Part shown: in pieces, positions 1-6,613 of the stretch
Position numbering within the stretch: the first letter of the stretch is position 1
Layout: each line of letters opens with the position of its first letter
Assembly (NCBI GenBank): GCA_021790855.1
Contig: JAJYFP010000021.1
Coordinates: 1-8,738, forward strand
Origin: Actinomycetes bacterium
GTDB taxonomy: Bacteria; Actinomycetota; Acidimicrobiia; Acidimicrobiales; Acidimicrobiaceae
DNA: 8,738 bases
Reading direction: 5' to 3'
Made by a program: the position numbers and the translations under genes
The notes under the pieces: model-generated
What the model was told of the DNA's origin: nothing
The model's database searches: none
What the model saw: only the letters and a program-made list of their open reading frames with translations

Positions 1-14
1 TCTACCAAAGTATA

Positions 15-31
15 CAACCCTGCTAGGGTTG
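15..31. repeat. Small perfect hairpin downstream of rluB, flanked by 9-bp direct repeats
   Basis: CAACCCT (15-21) and AGGGTTG (25-31) pair perfectly around a 3-nt loop. The hairpin lies about 35 bases past the rluB stop on the minus strand. The 9-mer TCTACCAAA occurs on both sides, at 1-9 and 40-48. No long U tract follows on either strand, so a classic intrinsic terminator is not supported. The placement still suits a 3'-end structure of the mtnN-scpA-scpB-rluB transcript. Bases 1-64 show no credible coding frame. Confidence 0.4.
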
Positions 32-64
32 AAAGTTCATCTACCAAACCCGCTCGTTTTTAAC

Positions 65-820
65 CTAGCGCACTTCGTGAGTACGTGATTTCGTGTTTTG
101 CATCGACGCGGACCTTAATTTGATGACTTCCATTGAAGATAACTCTCGATACAAACCAGGCTTTAAGGTCTTGTCAGAGATGGGGCCAATTCGAACTCGC
201 ACTAACCTCACGACCTCGTTTGAGACAGCCTCGAACATCCGTCGAATCTGGCGGTTCCTACCTTCATGCAAGGTCATCCGCACAAGTTGGGGGGCTAGGC
301 GCGTTATTCGCGTGGGCAACGTCTTCCCGTCGTTTAGGTAGATCCCCCTCTTCAACTTCGAAAGGTCTGAGTCTGTTGGTTGGTGACGTAGGTAGACCAA
401 GTATTCTTTCTCAACACCATGAGATGGATGAGTTAGTTGCTGTGTGAGTTCTCCATCGTTCGTCATGATGAGCAACCCTTCTGAATCTGCATCAAGTCTT
501 CCCACAGAGAAGACCCTCGGGTCTTTTGGAACCAGGTCGACAACACTCTGTCTGCCCTCGGGATCAAAGGCAGTACTAATTACTCCTTTAGGTTTGCTTA
601 AAAGGTAGTACACCAAGTCAGTCTCGGTACATACGCTTCGCTCATCAACCTCTAGACGGTCTACACCGGGGACCATGCGATCGCCAAGTATCGCTAGCGA
701 TCCATTCACTTTAATTCGTCCATCGACGATCATATCTTCGCAGACACGGCGTGATCCGTAACCGAGGCGCGCTAGTACTTTTTGGATGCGTTCAGCGCCC
801 TCTTCAGATTGTCTGATCAT
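65..820 (-). CDS. rluB: RsuA/RluB-family 23S/16S rRNA pseudouridine synthase
   Basis: This 251-aa protein isomerises a uridine in ribosomal RNA to pseudouridine. An S4 RNA-binding domain covers about residues 11-58 and includes ARLGYGSRR. The catalytic domain follows from about residue 70. The signature GRLDADSEGLL contains the expected nucleophile Asp110, and the C-terminal motif EGRNRQIRRM is at 186-195. Length and domain order are normal for the RluB/RsuA group. RluB is preferred over RsuA because the gene directly follows scpB, a common bacterial arrangement; the exact target base cannot be read from sequence. Its ATG begins immediately after the scpB TAG stop, with no spacer, so translation is probably coupled. 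It appears to be the last gene of the operon inside this window. Confidence 0.93.
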   Translation of the reverse strand: MIRQSEEGAERIQKVLARLGYGSRRVCEDMIVDGRIKVNGSLAILGDRMVPGVDRLEVDERSVCTETDLVYYLLSKPKGVISTAFDPEGRQSVVDLVPKDPRVFSVGRLDADSEGLLIMTNDGELTQQLTHPSHGVEKEYLVYLRHQPTDSDLSKLKRGIYLNDGKTLPTRITRLAPQLVRMTLHEGRNRQIRRMFEAVSNEVVRLVRVRIGPISDKTLKPGLYRELSSMEVIKLRSASMQNTKSRTHEVR

Positions 821-1456
821 CTAAGATTCACCATCTGAGAACAGTGCTTCTTCTAAGTCCTCGACAGCTTTAGCATCGGGAACGAACGCGTCCAAGCTAG
901 GAAGATCTTCCAAGGAGAACAGTCCAAGTCTCTCCAAAAACAACTTCGTAGTTCTATAGAGCCATGCTTGTCCAGGACCATCGTTTCGCTCTTTAGCTTC
1001 CACATACCCCCGTTCAACGAGAAGCCGTACAGTTGCGTCTGAGTTGACCCCTCGAATCTGAGTTATCTCCGACTTAGAGATAGGTTGACGATAGGCCACG
1101 ATGGCTAGCACCTCCAAAGCAGCCTTTGACAGCCGATCTTTATAGCTGGAGTCCACATAACGCTTGACTACATACTCGAAGGCAGATCGGGTTCGTATCT
1201 GGTAGCCGCCGCCAATCTCCGCTAGGTAAAATGCTCTACGCGTCTTATCGTAGAAACTTTTCAAAATAGATACTGCTTCAGACGTTACATTAGTATCGAC
1301 CTCGAGGAGACGGGTCATCTCAACTACAGATAGAGGTTCAGAAGCAACGACAAGCAAAGCTTCAACTTGTGCTGTAACTTTATCGACTAAAGATTCGGTG
1401 GCGTTGCAGTAGTCTTCATCTTGTCCCCCGCTGACCTGCACTTCTACCTCGTTCAA
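821..1456 (-). CDS. scpB: Segregation and condensation protein B
   Basis: ScpB dimerises and binds ScpA and the Smc complex, which condenses and segregates the chromosome. The 211-aa protein has two winged-helix domains, about residues 27-105 and 106-185. Family signatures include LSKAALEVLAIVAYRQP (109-125), IRGVNSD (134-140) and LYRTTKLFLERLGL (166-179), followed by a variable acidic tail. The listed start is a TTG that overlaps the scpA stop by 4 nt (TTGA), with a weak AAGAG seven bases upstream. A GTG five codons downstream (1441-1439), preceded by GAGG with a 5-nt spacer, is an equally reasonable start and would remove only five residues. The gene lies between scpA and rluB in one operon. 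Confidence 0.94.
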   Translation of the reverse strand: MNEVEVQVSGGQDEDYCNATESLVDKVTAQVEALLVVASEPLSVVEMTRLLEVDTNVTSEAVSILKSFYDKTRRAFYLAEIGGGYQIRTRSAFEYVVKRYVDSSYKDRLSKAALEVLAIVAYRQPISKSEITQIRGVNSDATVRLLVERGYVEAKERNDGPGQAWLYRTTKLFLERLGLFSLEDLPSLDAFVPDAKAVEDLEEALFSDGES

Positions 1457-2241
1457 TCTAATGCTCTTATCAGCTCAGTAAACCTACCAAATGTGGAGTC
1501 AGTCATAGACGCACTAAGACGGATGAGAACTGAGCCGCTCTCTTCGATCTCAGTCATCTCAAGCTCCAGCACACCGGCCCTAGCTCCTTCAAGGATAATA
1601 AGGAAACTAACCACCACCTCAAAGCGGCTTTGTGCAAACTGAATCAGTTCCGAAAACGTAACCTTCTTAGAGGCGACGATCTTTTCCATGACAGTCTCTC
1701 CTACCTCTCTTACTGAGATAGGAGTAGTTGTGAGATGAGAAGCATCGACCACCTCGCGCTCAACCTTCGATACCATGCGTTCAAAAACTGCCTTTAGATC
1801 TTGCGCGGACACTTTTCTCAGCGGGTCCGACACATCAGATACGAGATCTAAGTCCGGTCCAACCACGCGAGCTATGGTCATGCCCGTCTCCTCTATGCGT
1901 CTTTGAAGCTCGAATGAGACCTCTTTGAACACCGTAACGCCTAACAGCGCTATTAATAGTACCTCTCTCTCCTCAGCGGAGGAGATCTCTTCGAGGTCAA
2001 GATTTTCTTCAGTCGTCTTACCCAATATGTTTCTGCACTTAAAGCGAAGGAGAGTAGACATAATAGAGATGAATCGGCTCAACCTATCAAGATGGTAGTT
2101 ACTTGAGGAGTCAACTACCTCTAAAAACTCCATTACTAAATTCAGAAGCGAGATCGAGTTAACTTCAAGCTTCCCTGAGATTACGTTATTCAAGAGAAGA
2201 TCGATCGGGCCGTCAAACTCATTGACCTTGACATTAAACAC
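1453..2241 (-). CDS. scpA: Segregation and condensation protein A (kleisin)
   Basis: ScpA is the kleisin subunit that bridges Smc heads and binds ScpB in the bacterial condensin. With the start chosen here it is 262 aa. The N-terminus has the kleisin motif EFDGPIDLLL, followed by the helical Smc-neck-binding region, where LRFKCRNIL replaces the more usual K-S-R sequence. The C-terminal winged helix carries VTFSELIQFAQSRFEVVVSF. The frame can be opened to a TTG at 2265, but I chose the GTG at 2241-2239. GAGGAG (2254-2249) lies seven bases before it, and the resulting N-terminus (VFNVKVNEFDGP) matches the family better. The start overlaps the nucleosidase gene by 8 nt and the stop overlaps scpB by 4 nt, which indicates coupled translation. 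Confidence 0.92.
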   Translation of the reverse strand: MFNVKVNEFDGPIDLLLNNVISGKLEVNSISLLNLVMEFLEVVDSSSNYHLDRLSRFISIMSTLLRFKCRNILGKTTEENLDLEEISSAEEREVLLIALLGVTVFKEVSFELQRRIEETGMTIARVVGPDLDLVSDVSDPLRKVSAQDLKAVFERMVSKVEREVVDASHLTTTPISVREVGETVMEKIVASKKVTFSELIQFAQSRFEVVVSFLIILEGARAGVLELEMTEIEESGSVLIRLSASMTDSTFGRFTELIRALD

Positions 2242-3001
2242 TATCGCTCTCCTCGTCGCGTTCAAGCTTTGCCTCTATAAGCTGTGCAATGGTCAAGGCG
2301 ATCAACTTTGAGCCCTCCCAAGCACAGAAGTCGAAAACGTCTCTTGCTACATCTTTCGAGTCCGCCGAGTCAGATACTACCCTCAGTGCGCCCCAAGGAA
2401 CCCGGCGGTTCTCTGCCACCTTGGCTATTGCAGCCGTCTCCATATCCACCAGCTGTACTAAGGGAAATTCTGAGGTGATAGCGTGTTTTTGTTGACTTGA
2501 GGATATGAGAGTATCTCCTGTTGCAACTATGCCGTTTTGCAAACTCGCTTTAACTCCAAAACGTTCGTAGACCTTGCGACTCCAGGGTTCAAGTAACGGT
2601 TCAGCTATGTTCTTCAAAGTGTTAGTAATATCTGGATGTGCTCTGTAAAATGGAGTGCTTTGCCCAATAACTACACCGGGTTTCTCTATGATTGGACGTA
2701 GATCAAGATCGTGTTCAAGAGCTGCTGAGACAAGGACAAGATCTCCAACGTTAAAGCCACCTACAAGTGATCCTGAGACTCCAATTGAGATAAGAGCATC
2801 TACCTGGTACTCCCCTAGCAACGTGGCGGCTGCTGATGCTGCATTAACCTTCCCTATTCCACTTAGGCAAAGTGCAAGACCAGAGGCGAGGAAGAACTCC
2901 TGTGTAGTAGAGCCGCGTTCGTCACAAATGGCACCATTTTCAAAGAGATCCCGTGAGTGATGGAGTTCAACATTCATCGCTACGATTACTCCTACGGTCA
3001 A
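2234..3001 (-). CDS. mtnN: 5'-methylthioadenosine/S-adenosylhomocysteine nucleosidase family protein
   Basis: This phosphorylase-superfamily (PNP_UDP_1) hydrolase probably cleaves adenine from methylthioadenosine, S-adenosylhomocysteine and 5'-deoxyadenosine, removing SAM by-products. With the start chosen here it has 255 residues. The N-terminus TVGVIVAMNVEL places Glu12 where the family has its catalytic Glu12. ISIGVSGSL is the glycine-rich ribose-binding region. VDMETAAIAKV (Glu188) matches the ribose-contacting motif, and SDSAD (Asp211) matches the catalytic Asp. The frame opens at a TTG at 3016, but the TTG at 3001-2999 is preferred: GAGGAG (3014-3009) sits seven bases upstream and the N-terminus then aligns with the family. 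Futalosine hydrolase (MqnB) is the main alternative; the DMETAAIA motif favours MTA/SAH nucleosidase. It is the first gene of the scpA-scpB-rluB operon. Confidence 0.83.
   Translation of the reverse strand: MTVGVIVAMNVELHHSRDLFENGAICDERGSTTQEFFLASGLALCLSGIGKVNAASAAATLLGEYQVDALISIGVSGSLVGGFNVGDLVLVSAALEHDLDLRPIIEKPGVVIGQSTPFYRAHPDITNTLKNIAEPLLEPWSRKVYERFGVKASLQNGIVATGDTLISSSQQKHAITSEFPLVQLVDMETAAIAKVAENRRVPWGALRVVSDSADSKDVARDVFDFCAWEGSKLIALTIAQLIEAKLERDEESDSV
2249..2254 (-). promoter_or_regulatory. Ribosome binding site deciding the scpA GTG start
   Basis: Reading the minus strand, GAGGAG is followed by a 7-base spacer and GTG at 2241-2239. The site lies inside the 3' end of the nucleosidase gene. 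It has the same core and spacing as the site before the nucleosidase TTG start, so the shorter scpA start is favoured over the TTG at 2265. Confidence 0.7.
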
Positions 3002-3008
3002 AGTAACT

Positions 3009-3014
3009 CTCCTC
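3009..3014 (-). promoter_or_regulatory. Ribosome binding site deciding the nucleosidase TTG start
   Basis: On the minus strand GAGGAG is followed by a 7-base spacer and TTG at 3001-2999. The alternative TTG at 3016-3014 would put this Shine-Dalgarno inside the coding region, so the downstream TTG is chosen. Confidence 0.7.
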
Positions 3015-3068
3015 AATCAAACTCTCTGCAATTTCCCGCAATTAGACGCTCAAAGACTTCCTATATAC

Positions 3069-3094
3069 TTTAGATCGAGCGCTGCAGATCTAAA
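3069..3094. promoter_or_regulatory. Perfect 8-bp inverted repeat, operator-like
   Basis: TTTAGATC (3069-3076) and GATCTAAA (3087-3094) are exact reverse complements separated by 10 bases. The left arm begins at the last base of the TATACT -10-like hexamer. The 18-bp centre-to-centre arm spacing and position in a divergent promoter region suit a dimeric repressor or activator site. A 5'-UTR stem-loop is also possible. No cognate regulator gene is present in the window. Confidence 0.4.
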
Positions 3095-3226
3095 CGCTGG
3101 CTCAACCAGTGCAAGTGAATCTACTAACTTATGTCAAGGCAAGTCTCTTTAATACCGTGAGGTTTGTGGAAGTGAGCACACCGAACCCGAATCTTCCTGA
3201 GTTTTTCCAACTATCGTGTTTGAGAT

Positions 3227-4219
3227 ATGACAGAGACGAAACGCGTACTTTCGGGCATCGCACCGTCAGGTGCTCCTACTCTTGGAAACTACCTGGGTGC
3301 TCTAAAGTTTTGGGTCGAAGATCAAAGTAGTGCCGACTGCTTCTACTGCATAGTCGACTTACACGCCATCACCGTCGATCAAAGTCCGTCCGTTTTAAAG
3401 GAACAAACGTTAGAACTTGCGGCCTCATTGCTAGCCATTGGGCTCGACCCAAAGGTATCAACCATCTTTATCCAAAGTCAAGTTCCCGAACATACGCAGC
3501 TAGGATGGCTCATGGAATCAACAGCCACATTCGGCGAACTCTCAAGAATGACACAGTTTAAAGATAAAGGCAAAGGATCAAACGTAACTAGGGCGTCTCT
3601 TTTCACCTATCCCGCGCTAATGGCTGCGGACATCCTACTTTACCAAACTACACACGTACCAGTTGGAGACGACCAGAAACAGCACTTAGAGCTGACGAGG
3701 GATCTAGCGTTGCGTTTTAACAATAAATACGGCGAGACCTTCAAAGTACCCCACCCGGAGATTCCAAGCGTTGGAGCACGGATAATGGATCTCCAAGATC
3801 CCAAGCGCAAAATGTCCAAGTCTTCGGAGACAGCTGCTGGAAACATCTACCTAACCGACGAACCAGATACTATTAGAAAAAAGATTCAAAGAGCAGTAAC
3901 TGACACTGAGAACAAGGTCCGCTTCGACCCAGAAAGTACCCAAAAAGCAGGCGTTAGTAACCTGCTAACGATCTTCGGTGCGCTTACCAACAGACACCCT
4001 GTTGAGATAGCCACAAACTATAGTAGCTATGGAACACTCAAAGGTGATCTCATAGAAGCGACTATCGAAACCTTGGAACCTATAAGGAAGCGCATAGCCG
4101 AACTTCGCTGTGACGATGCTGCTCTCATAGGTACCCTAAGAGAAGGAGCTCACAAAGCCCAACTAGTCGCAAGAGACACTTTCGACAAAGCGAAAGAAGC
4201 GATGGGGCTAATTGCTTAG
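3227..4219 (+). CDS. trpS: Tryptophanyl-tRNA synthetase
   Basis: This cytoplasmic class I synthetase charges tRNA-Trp with tryptophan using ATP. The protein is 330 aa, normal for bacterial TrpS. The HIGH-equivalent motif is PTLGNY (17-22) in the usual APSGAPTLGNYLGAL context. The active-site segment with MAADILLYQ and VGDDQKQHLELTRDLA spans about 132-161, and the second signature KMSKS is at 195-199. The ATG is the first start after an in-frame TGA at 3221-3223. It has only a weak purine tract (TGAGAT) instead of a strong Shine-Dalgarno, unlike most genes here. It is transcribed divergently from the nucleosidase operon and may share a control region with it. Confidence 0.97.
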   Translation: MTETKRVLSGIAPSGAPTLGNYLGALKFWVEDQSSADCFYCIVDLHAITVDQSPSVLKEQTLELAASLLAIGLDPKVSTIFIQSQVPEHTQLGWLMESTATFGELSRMTQFKDKGKGSNVTRASLFTYPALMAADILLYQTTHVPVGDDQKQHLELTRDLALRFNNKYGETFKVPHPEIPSVGARIMDLQDPKRKMSKSSETAAGNIYLTDEPDTIRKKIQRAVTDTENKVRFDPESTQKAGVSNLLTIFGALTNRHPVEIATNYSSYGTLKGDLIEATIETLEPIRKRIAELRCDDAALIGTLREGAHKAQLVARDTFDKAKEAMGLIA

Positions 4220-4296
4220 ATTGCCGTCAAACCCATAATACTTGAAGCTTGGCTTTGCTACTTGAGAGTAACTATAGTATGGTCCAAGTATGCCTT
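4220..4296 (+). promoter_or_regulatory. Putative promoter region of the MBL-EthD unit with repeated TACTTG half-sites
   Basis: This gap after trpS contains TATAGT (4274-4279), a good -10-like hexamer about 18 bases before the Shine-Dalgarno, and CATAAT (4234-4239) as an alternative. A -35 is not convincing; TTGGCT at 4249-4254 leaves a 19-base spacer. TACTTGA occurs twice in direct orientation (4239-4245 and 4259-4265, 20 bp apart), and the inverse CAAGTA is at 4285-4290. No strong terminator for trpS is seen, so read-through into the MBL gene is possible. Confidence 0.35.
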
Positions 4297-4304
4297 AGAA
4301 GGAG
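4297..4304 (+). promoter_or_regulatory. Strong Shine-Dalgarno before an ACG codon
   Basis: AGAAGGAG is a near-perfect anti-16S match, followed by a 6-base spacer (CGAGAC) and ACG at 4311-4313, in frame with the MBL hydrolase. No ATG, GTG or TTG lies within normal distance downstream. The in-frame ATG at 4290 is upstream of the site and is closed by TAG two codons later. The site therefore points to 4311 as the true initiation point. Confidence 0.7.
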
Positions 4305-4310
4305 CGAGAC

Positions 4311-5321
4311 ACGTCTAATACAACACTTCCGACTGTCGCCGAACTCGGTTCGGGTACTTGGTCGATACCGGTTCCAATACCTGGGGGTGGATTAGGTTAC
4401 GTTTTGGTGTACGCTTTCGAAAGCTCCAACGGGATATCTATATTAGACGTAGGTTGGAATACAGATGTAGCCTTGGAGGCTCTTGAAAATGGACTTTCGT
4501 CCATCGGTGCTGATTTGCGTTCCATCGAGTCCATAGTTGTTACTCACATACACCCTGACCACTACGGACTCGCCGGAAGGGTTAGAGAGATTTCAGGTGC
4601 CAAGGTAGCGCTTCATCATCGAGACGCGGTACTAACTAAGTCACGATATCTAGATCCTAGCGATCTTCTACTTGAGATGCGCTCATTCTTATTGGATGCA
4701 GGTGCGCCGAAAGACCAGGTAGATGAGCTGCAAACCGCATCACTTCCAGCATTGGACCGTAAAAGTTTCGTAGAACCTGATATAGAGCTTGAACACGATG
4801 AGATCGCTCCAGTCCCTGGACGGTTACTTAGAGTGATCTGGACACCAGGCCACTCTCCAGGACACATTTGCCTCTATGAAGAAAGGTTTAAGCGCTTATT
4901 CTCAGGTGACCATATTCTCCCTCGAATCACTGCCAACATATCTTACCATCCACAATCAGGAGACAATCCACTACGAGACTACTTAGAGTCATTGGAACGG
5001 GTGAAGGCCTATGAGATAGAACAGGTAGAGCCAGCGCACGAGTACCGCTTTAAAGGAGTTTCGATGAGAATTAAAGAGATACAGCAGCACCATATGGAAC
5101 GCCTCGCCGAGGTCAAAACTATCCTCAAGTCTCCGTTACCAAAGACGGCATGGGAGATCGCAGAGGAACTCACTTGGTCTAGACCTTTTGCTAGTTATCA
5201 ACCTTTCATGAAGAGAATGGCGGTAGGAGAAGCGATATCTCACCTCAGGTATTTAGTCAACTCCAACGAGGTAATGATAAGTGACGGAAATCCTATAACC
5301 TACTCAACCTCAAAACTGTAG
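4311..5321 (+). CDS. Metallo-beta-lactamase-fold hydrolase with C-terminal winged helix; apparent ACG start
   Basis: A cytoplasmic Zn-dependent hydrolase of the MBL superfamily (glyoxalase II/LACTB2-like); the substrate is unknown. Counted from the ACG at 4311 it has 336 residues. The HxHxDH motif THIHPDH gives ligands His79, His81, Asp83 and His84. GHSPGH contributes His181, SGDH contributes Asp200 and PAHE contributes His243. Residues from about 252 form a BLACT_WH-type winged helix, with MERLAEVKTIL, TAWEIAEEL and AISHLRYLV. The first canonical in-frame start is TTG at 4404, giving 305 aa. The preceding 31 codons read as genuine family N-terminus (GSGTWSIPVPIPGGGLGYVL) after a strong Shine-Dalgarno, so truncation at 4404 would delete the first beta strand. 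The start is therefore either ACG or a mutated or misread ATG. An EthD-family gene follows 36 nt downstream. Confidence 0.85.
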   Translation, partial: TSNTTLPTVAELGSGTWSIPVPIPGGGLGYVLVYAFESSNGISILDVGWNTDVALEALENGLSSIGADLRSIESIVVTHIHPDHYGLAGRVREISGAKVALHHRDAVLTKSRYLDPSDLLLEMRSFLLDAGAPKDQVDELQTASLPALDRKSFVEPDIELEHDEIAPVPGRLLRVIWTPGHSPGHICLYEERFKRLFSGDHILPRITANISYHPQSGDNPLRDYLESLERVKAYEIEQVEPAHEYRFKGVSMRIKEIQQHHMERLAEVKTILKSPLPKTAWEIAEELTWSRPFASYQPFMKRMAVGEAISHLRYLVNSNEVMISDGNPITYSTSKL

Positions 5322-5357
5322 TAACCTATAGTCAGATAGATTCTCAAAGGAGACGAC

Positions 5358-5666
5358 ATGGTCAAACTGGTTGCACTGTGGGGACGCATCCGCGACGAGA
5401 ACGCTCAGGAAGGGTTTGTCGTCGAATACCTACAAGACCATATTCCACTTGTGGATAAGGTGCCAGGCATCACCTCCGTTTCACTTTCTTACATACCCAA
5501 CGGGCAGTACTCGCGCCTCGCTGAACTCTACTTCTCCGATGTTTCTTCTCTCCAGCTTGCGTTATCTTCACCTGAAGGAAAAACTTTGGTTGATCATTCA
5601 AAGACACTAATAGATAAGTATGGCGTAACGCTTACCAACTTTATAGCAGTAGAGGAAAACCACTAA
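5358..5666 (+). CDS. EthD-family small protein (dimeric alpha/beta-barrel fold)
   Basis: This 102-aa protein resembles EthD-domain proteins, small ferredoxin-like dimers named after a gene required for ethyl tert-butyl ether degradation; most members have no assigned reaction. Family-like segments are the N-terminal strand VKLVALWGR, the central HIPLVDKVPGITSVSLS, and AELYFSDVSSLQLALSSPEGK followed by the final strand. The ATG is well set by AAAGGAG (5346-5352) with a 5-base spacer. It lies 36 nt after the MBL hydrolase on the same strand and is probably cotranscribed with it. A TATAGT hexamer at 5327-5332 leaves open a separate start of transcription. The pairing hints at a shared catabolic or detoxification role, but no substrate can be named. 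Confidence 0.82.
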   Translation: MVKLVALWGRIRDENAQEGFVVEYLQDHIPLVDKVPGITSVSLSYIPNGQYSRLAELYFSDVSSLQLALSSPEGKTLVDHSKTLIDKYGVTLTNFIAVEENH

Positions 5667-5696
5667 GTTAACTTCGGGCAACCGAGCAGCCCTTGG

Positions 5697-5712
5697 AAAG
5701 TGAAAACACTTT
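5697..5712. terminator. Weak AT-rich hairpin between convergent genes
   Basis: AAAGTG (5697-5702) and CACTTT (5707-5712) pair perfectly around an AAAA loop, midway between the EthD gene and the convergent ygfZ. A weaker GGGC/GCCC stem with a 9-base loop lies at 5676-5692. Neither has a clean U tract, so a terminator role for one or both strands is only suggested by position. Confidence 0.35.
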
Positions 5713-5744
5713 GAAGATATTCCTTTCGAGTTCCCATTGAAGGA

Positions 5745-6611
5745 CTACAAGCTGATGTTTTCATGTGAAAACTTAAATCGCATAAAGCGAACCTTTGAAG
5801 ACGAACCCATAAATTCCAGTGACCAATCATCAGCATAAGTTCTTTTTATGTAACCTGTAGCCAATAAAAGCTTTGAGTCTCTGTTGTAAAACTCGATTAC
5901 CTTGCCGGCATCTACACCCTCAACTGTTAGTGCCTCGGGCGCGATAGCACTGTCAAGAGAGTCGACGCTATCAATTGGAACAAAGGTTGAAAATGCCAAA
6001 GGTGCAGCAGATCCTCTAGAGTCCATACGGGCTACTAGCTCTTGTCCTGTATAACAACCTTTAGATAACGAGACTGATGCTGTGAAAATATCTGGGAATG
6101 TCGCCGGGAAGACAGGAGTACCTTCAAGATTACGCATTAGGGGGGCTATGCGTTCGGCTCTAAGTAGACCAAAAGAGTCGATGTCGAGATGAAGCTCGCT
6201 CTCTATGTTGGCTTTCTGTTTCTCTTCCTCCATGATCACAACAAATGGATCTGGAATCAAGTTGGTTGCTTCATAGATTAAAGTGTGAGCATCTCCTGCA
6301 CTCTCGTCATCTCCGATATAAACACGAGCAGAACCTTCAAGAATGAATTCCGTCTTCGCTCGAATCGCGAAGCGCTTTAGTCTTGTAAGGAGAGCCTCGC
6401 CATATCCCTGGTCCACCAATAAGATAAGATCATCGTCTTTTCTTGTAACGGTGACTAGAGAACTTACCTTTCCAGTTGGTTCCAGAACAAAGGCGTCAAC
6501 TGCCGCTTCTGGGTTAACTAACGAGTTGATATCGGCGGTAACTTGGCCCTGAAGATAATCATTGGCACCTTTACCGGTCAGCCTCACGACCTCAAGTGGA
6601 AGTTGAACCAC
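5745..6611 (-). CDS. ygfZ: YgfZ/GcvT-like folate-binding protein
   Basis: YgfZ-family proteins bind tetrahydrofolate and support the assembly or repair of iron-sulfur enzymes, including the tRNA-modifying MiaB in E. coli. With the start chosen here the protein is 288 aa. The diagnostic motif KGCYTGQE is at 184-191 with the conserved Cys186, and the N-terminus VVQLPLEVVRLTGKGANDYLQGQV is typical in its aminomethyltransferase-like YLQGQV segment. The frame extends upstream to a TTG at 6692, but those 27 residues lie inside trpE and look unrelated to the family. GTG at 6611-6609, two bases after the trpE stop, is preferred, with GAG about nine bases upstream as a weak ribosome site. It is the last gene of the GroES-like/hisI/trpE operon and converges on the EthD gene. 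Confidence 0.9.
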   Translation of the reverse strand: MVQLPLEVVRLTGKGANDYLQGQVTADINSLVNPEAAVDAFVLEPTGKVSSLVTVTRKDDDLILLVDQGYGEALLTRLKRFAIRAKTEFILEGSARVYIGDDESAGDAHTLIYEATNLIPDPFVVIMEEEKQKANIESELHLDIDSFGLLRAERIAPLMRNLEGTPVFPATFPDIFTASVSLSKGCYTGQELVARMDSRGSAAPLAFSTFVPIDSVDSLDSAIAPEALTVEGVDAGKVIEFYNRDSKLLLATGYIKRTYADDWSLEFMGSSSKVRFMRFKFSHENISL

Positions 6612-6613
6612 CC

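Larger units (their letters stand above)
3002..3226. other. Divergent intergenic region between the mtnN-scpAB-rluB operon and trpS
   Basis: These 225 bases must carry promoters for both directions unless trpS is transcribed from elsewhere. On the plus strand, TATACT (3064-3069) is a good -10-like hexamer, but no convincing -35 is seen at the right distance. On the minus strand, TCTAAT (3046-3041) is a possible -10, also without a clear -35. A perfect dyad occupies 3069-3094. A second small stem, CGCTGG/CCAGTG around CTCAA, lies at 3095-3111. I looked for a T-box (no AGGGTGG-type antiterminator sequence) and for a Trp-rich leader peptide before trpS, and see neither. A plus-strand frame from 3109 runs into trpS in another frame and is not credible. 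Confidence 0.5.

Noticed and set aside
2655..2960. 101-codon plus-strand frame opposite the nucleosidase gene
   Set aside because: It is antisense to a gene with clear catalytic motifs, and its Ser/Arg/Pro-rich composition is typical of a shadow frame.
3017..3226. T-box riboswitch or Trp-codon leader peptide controlling trpS
   Set aside because: No T-box consensus (AGGGTGG-type) sequence, no antiterminator/terminator pair with a U tract, and no short frame with clustered Trp codons.
3109..3330. 73-codon plus-strand frame overlapping the trpS start
   Set aside because: It overlaps about 100 bases of trpS in another frame, has no recognisable domain and no good ribosome site.
4279..4393. ATG-initiated frame over the MBL start region (MVQVCLRRSE...)
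   Set aside because: Only about 38 codons, Arg-rich, ends at TAG in the MBL gene, and lies in a different frame from the family-like sequence; it is a shadow of the true N-terminus.
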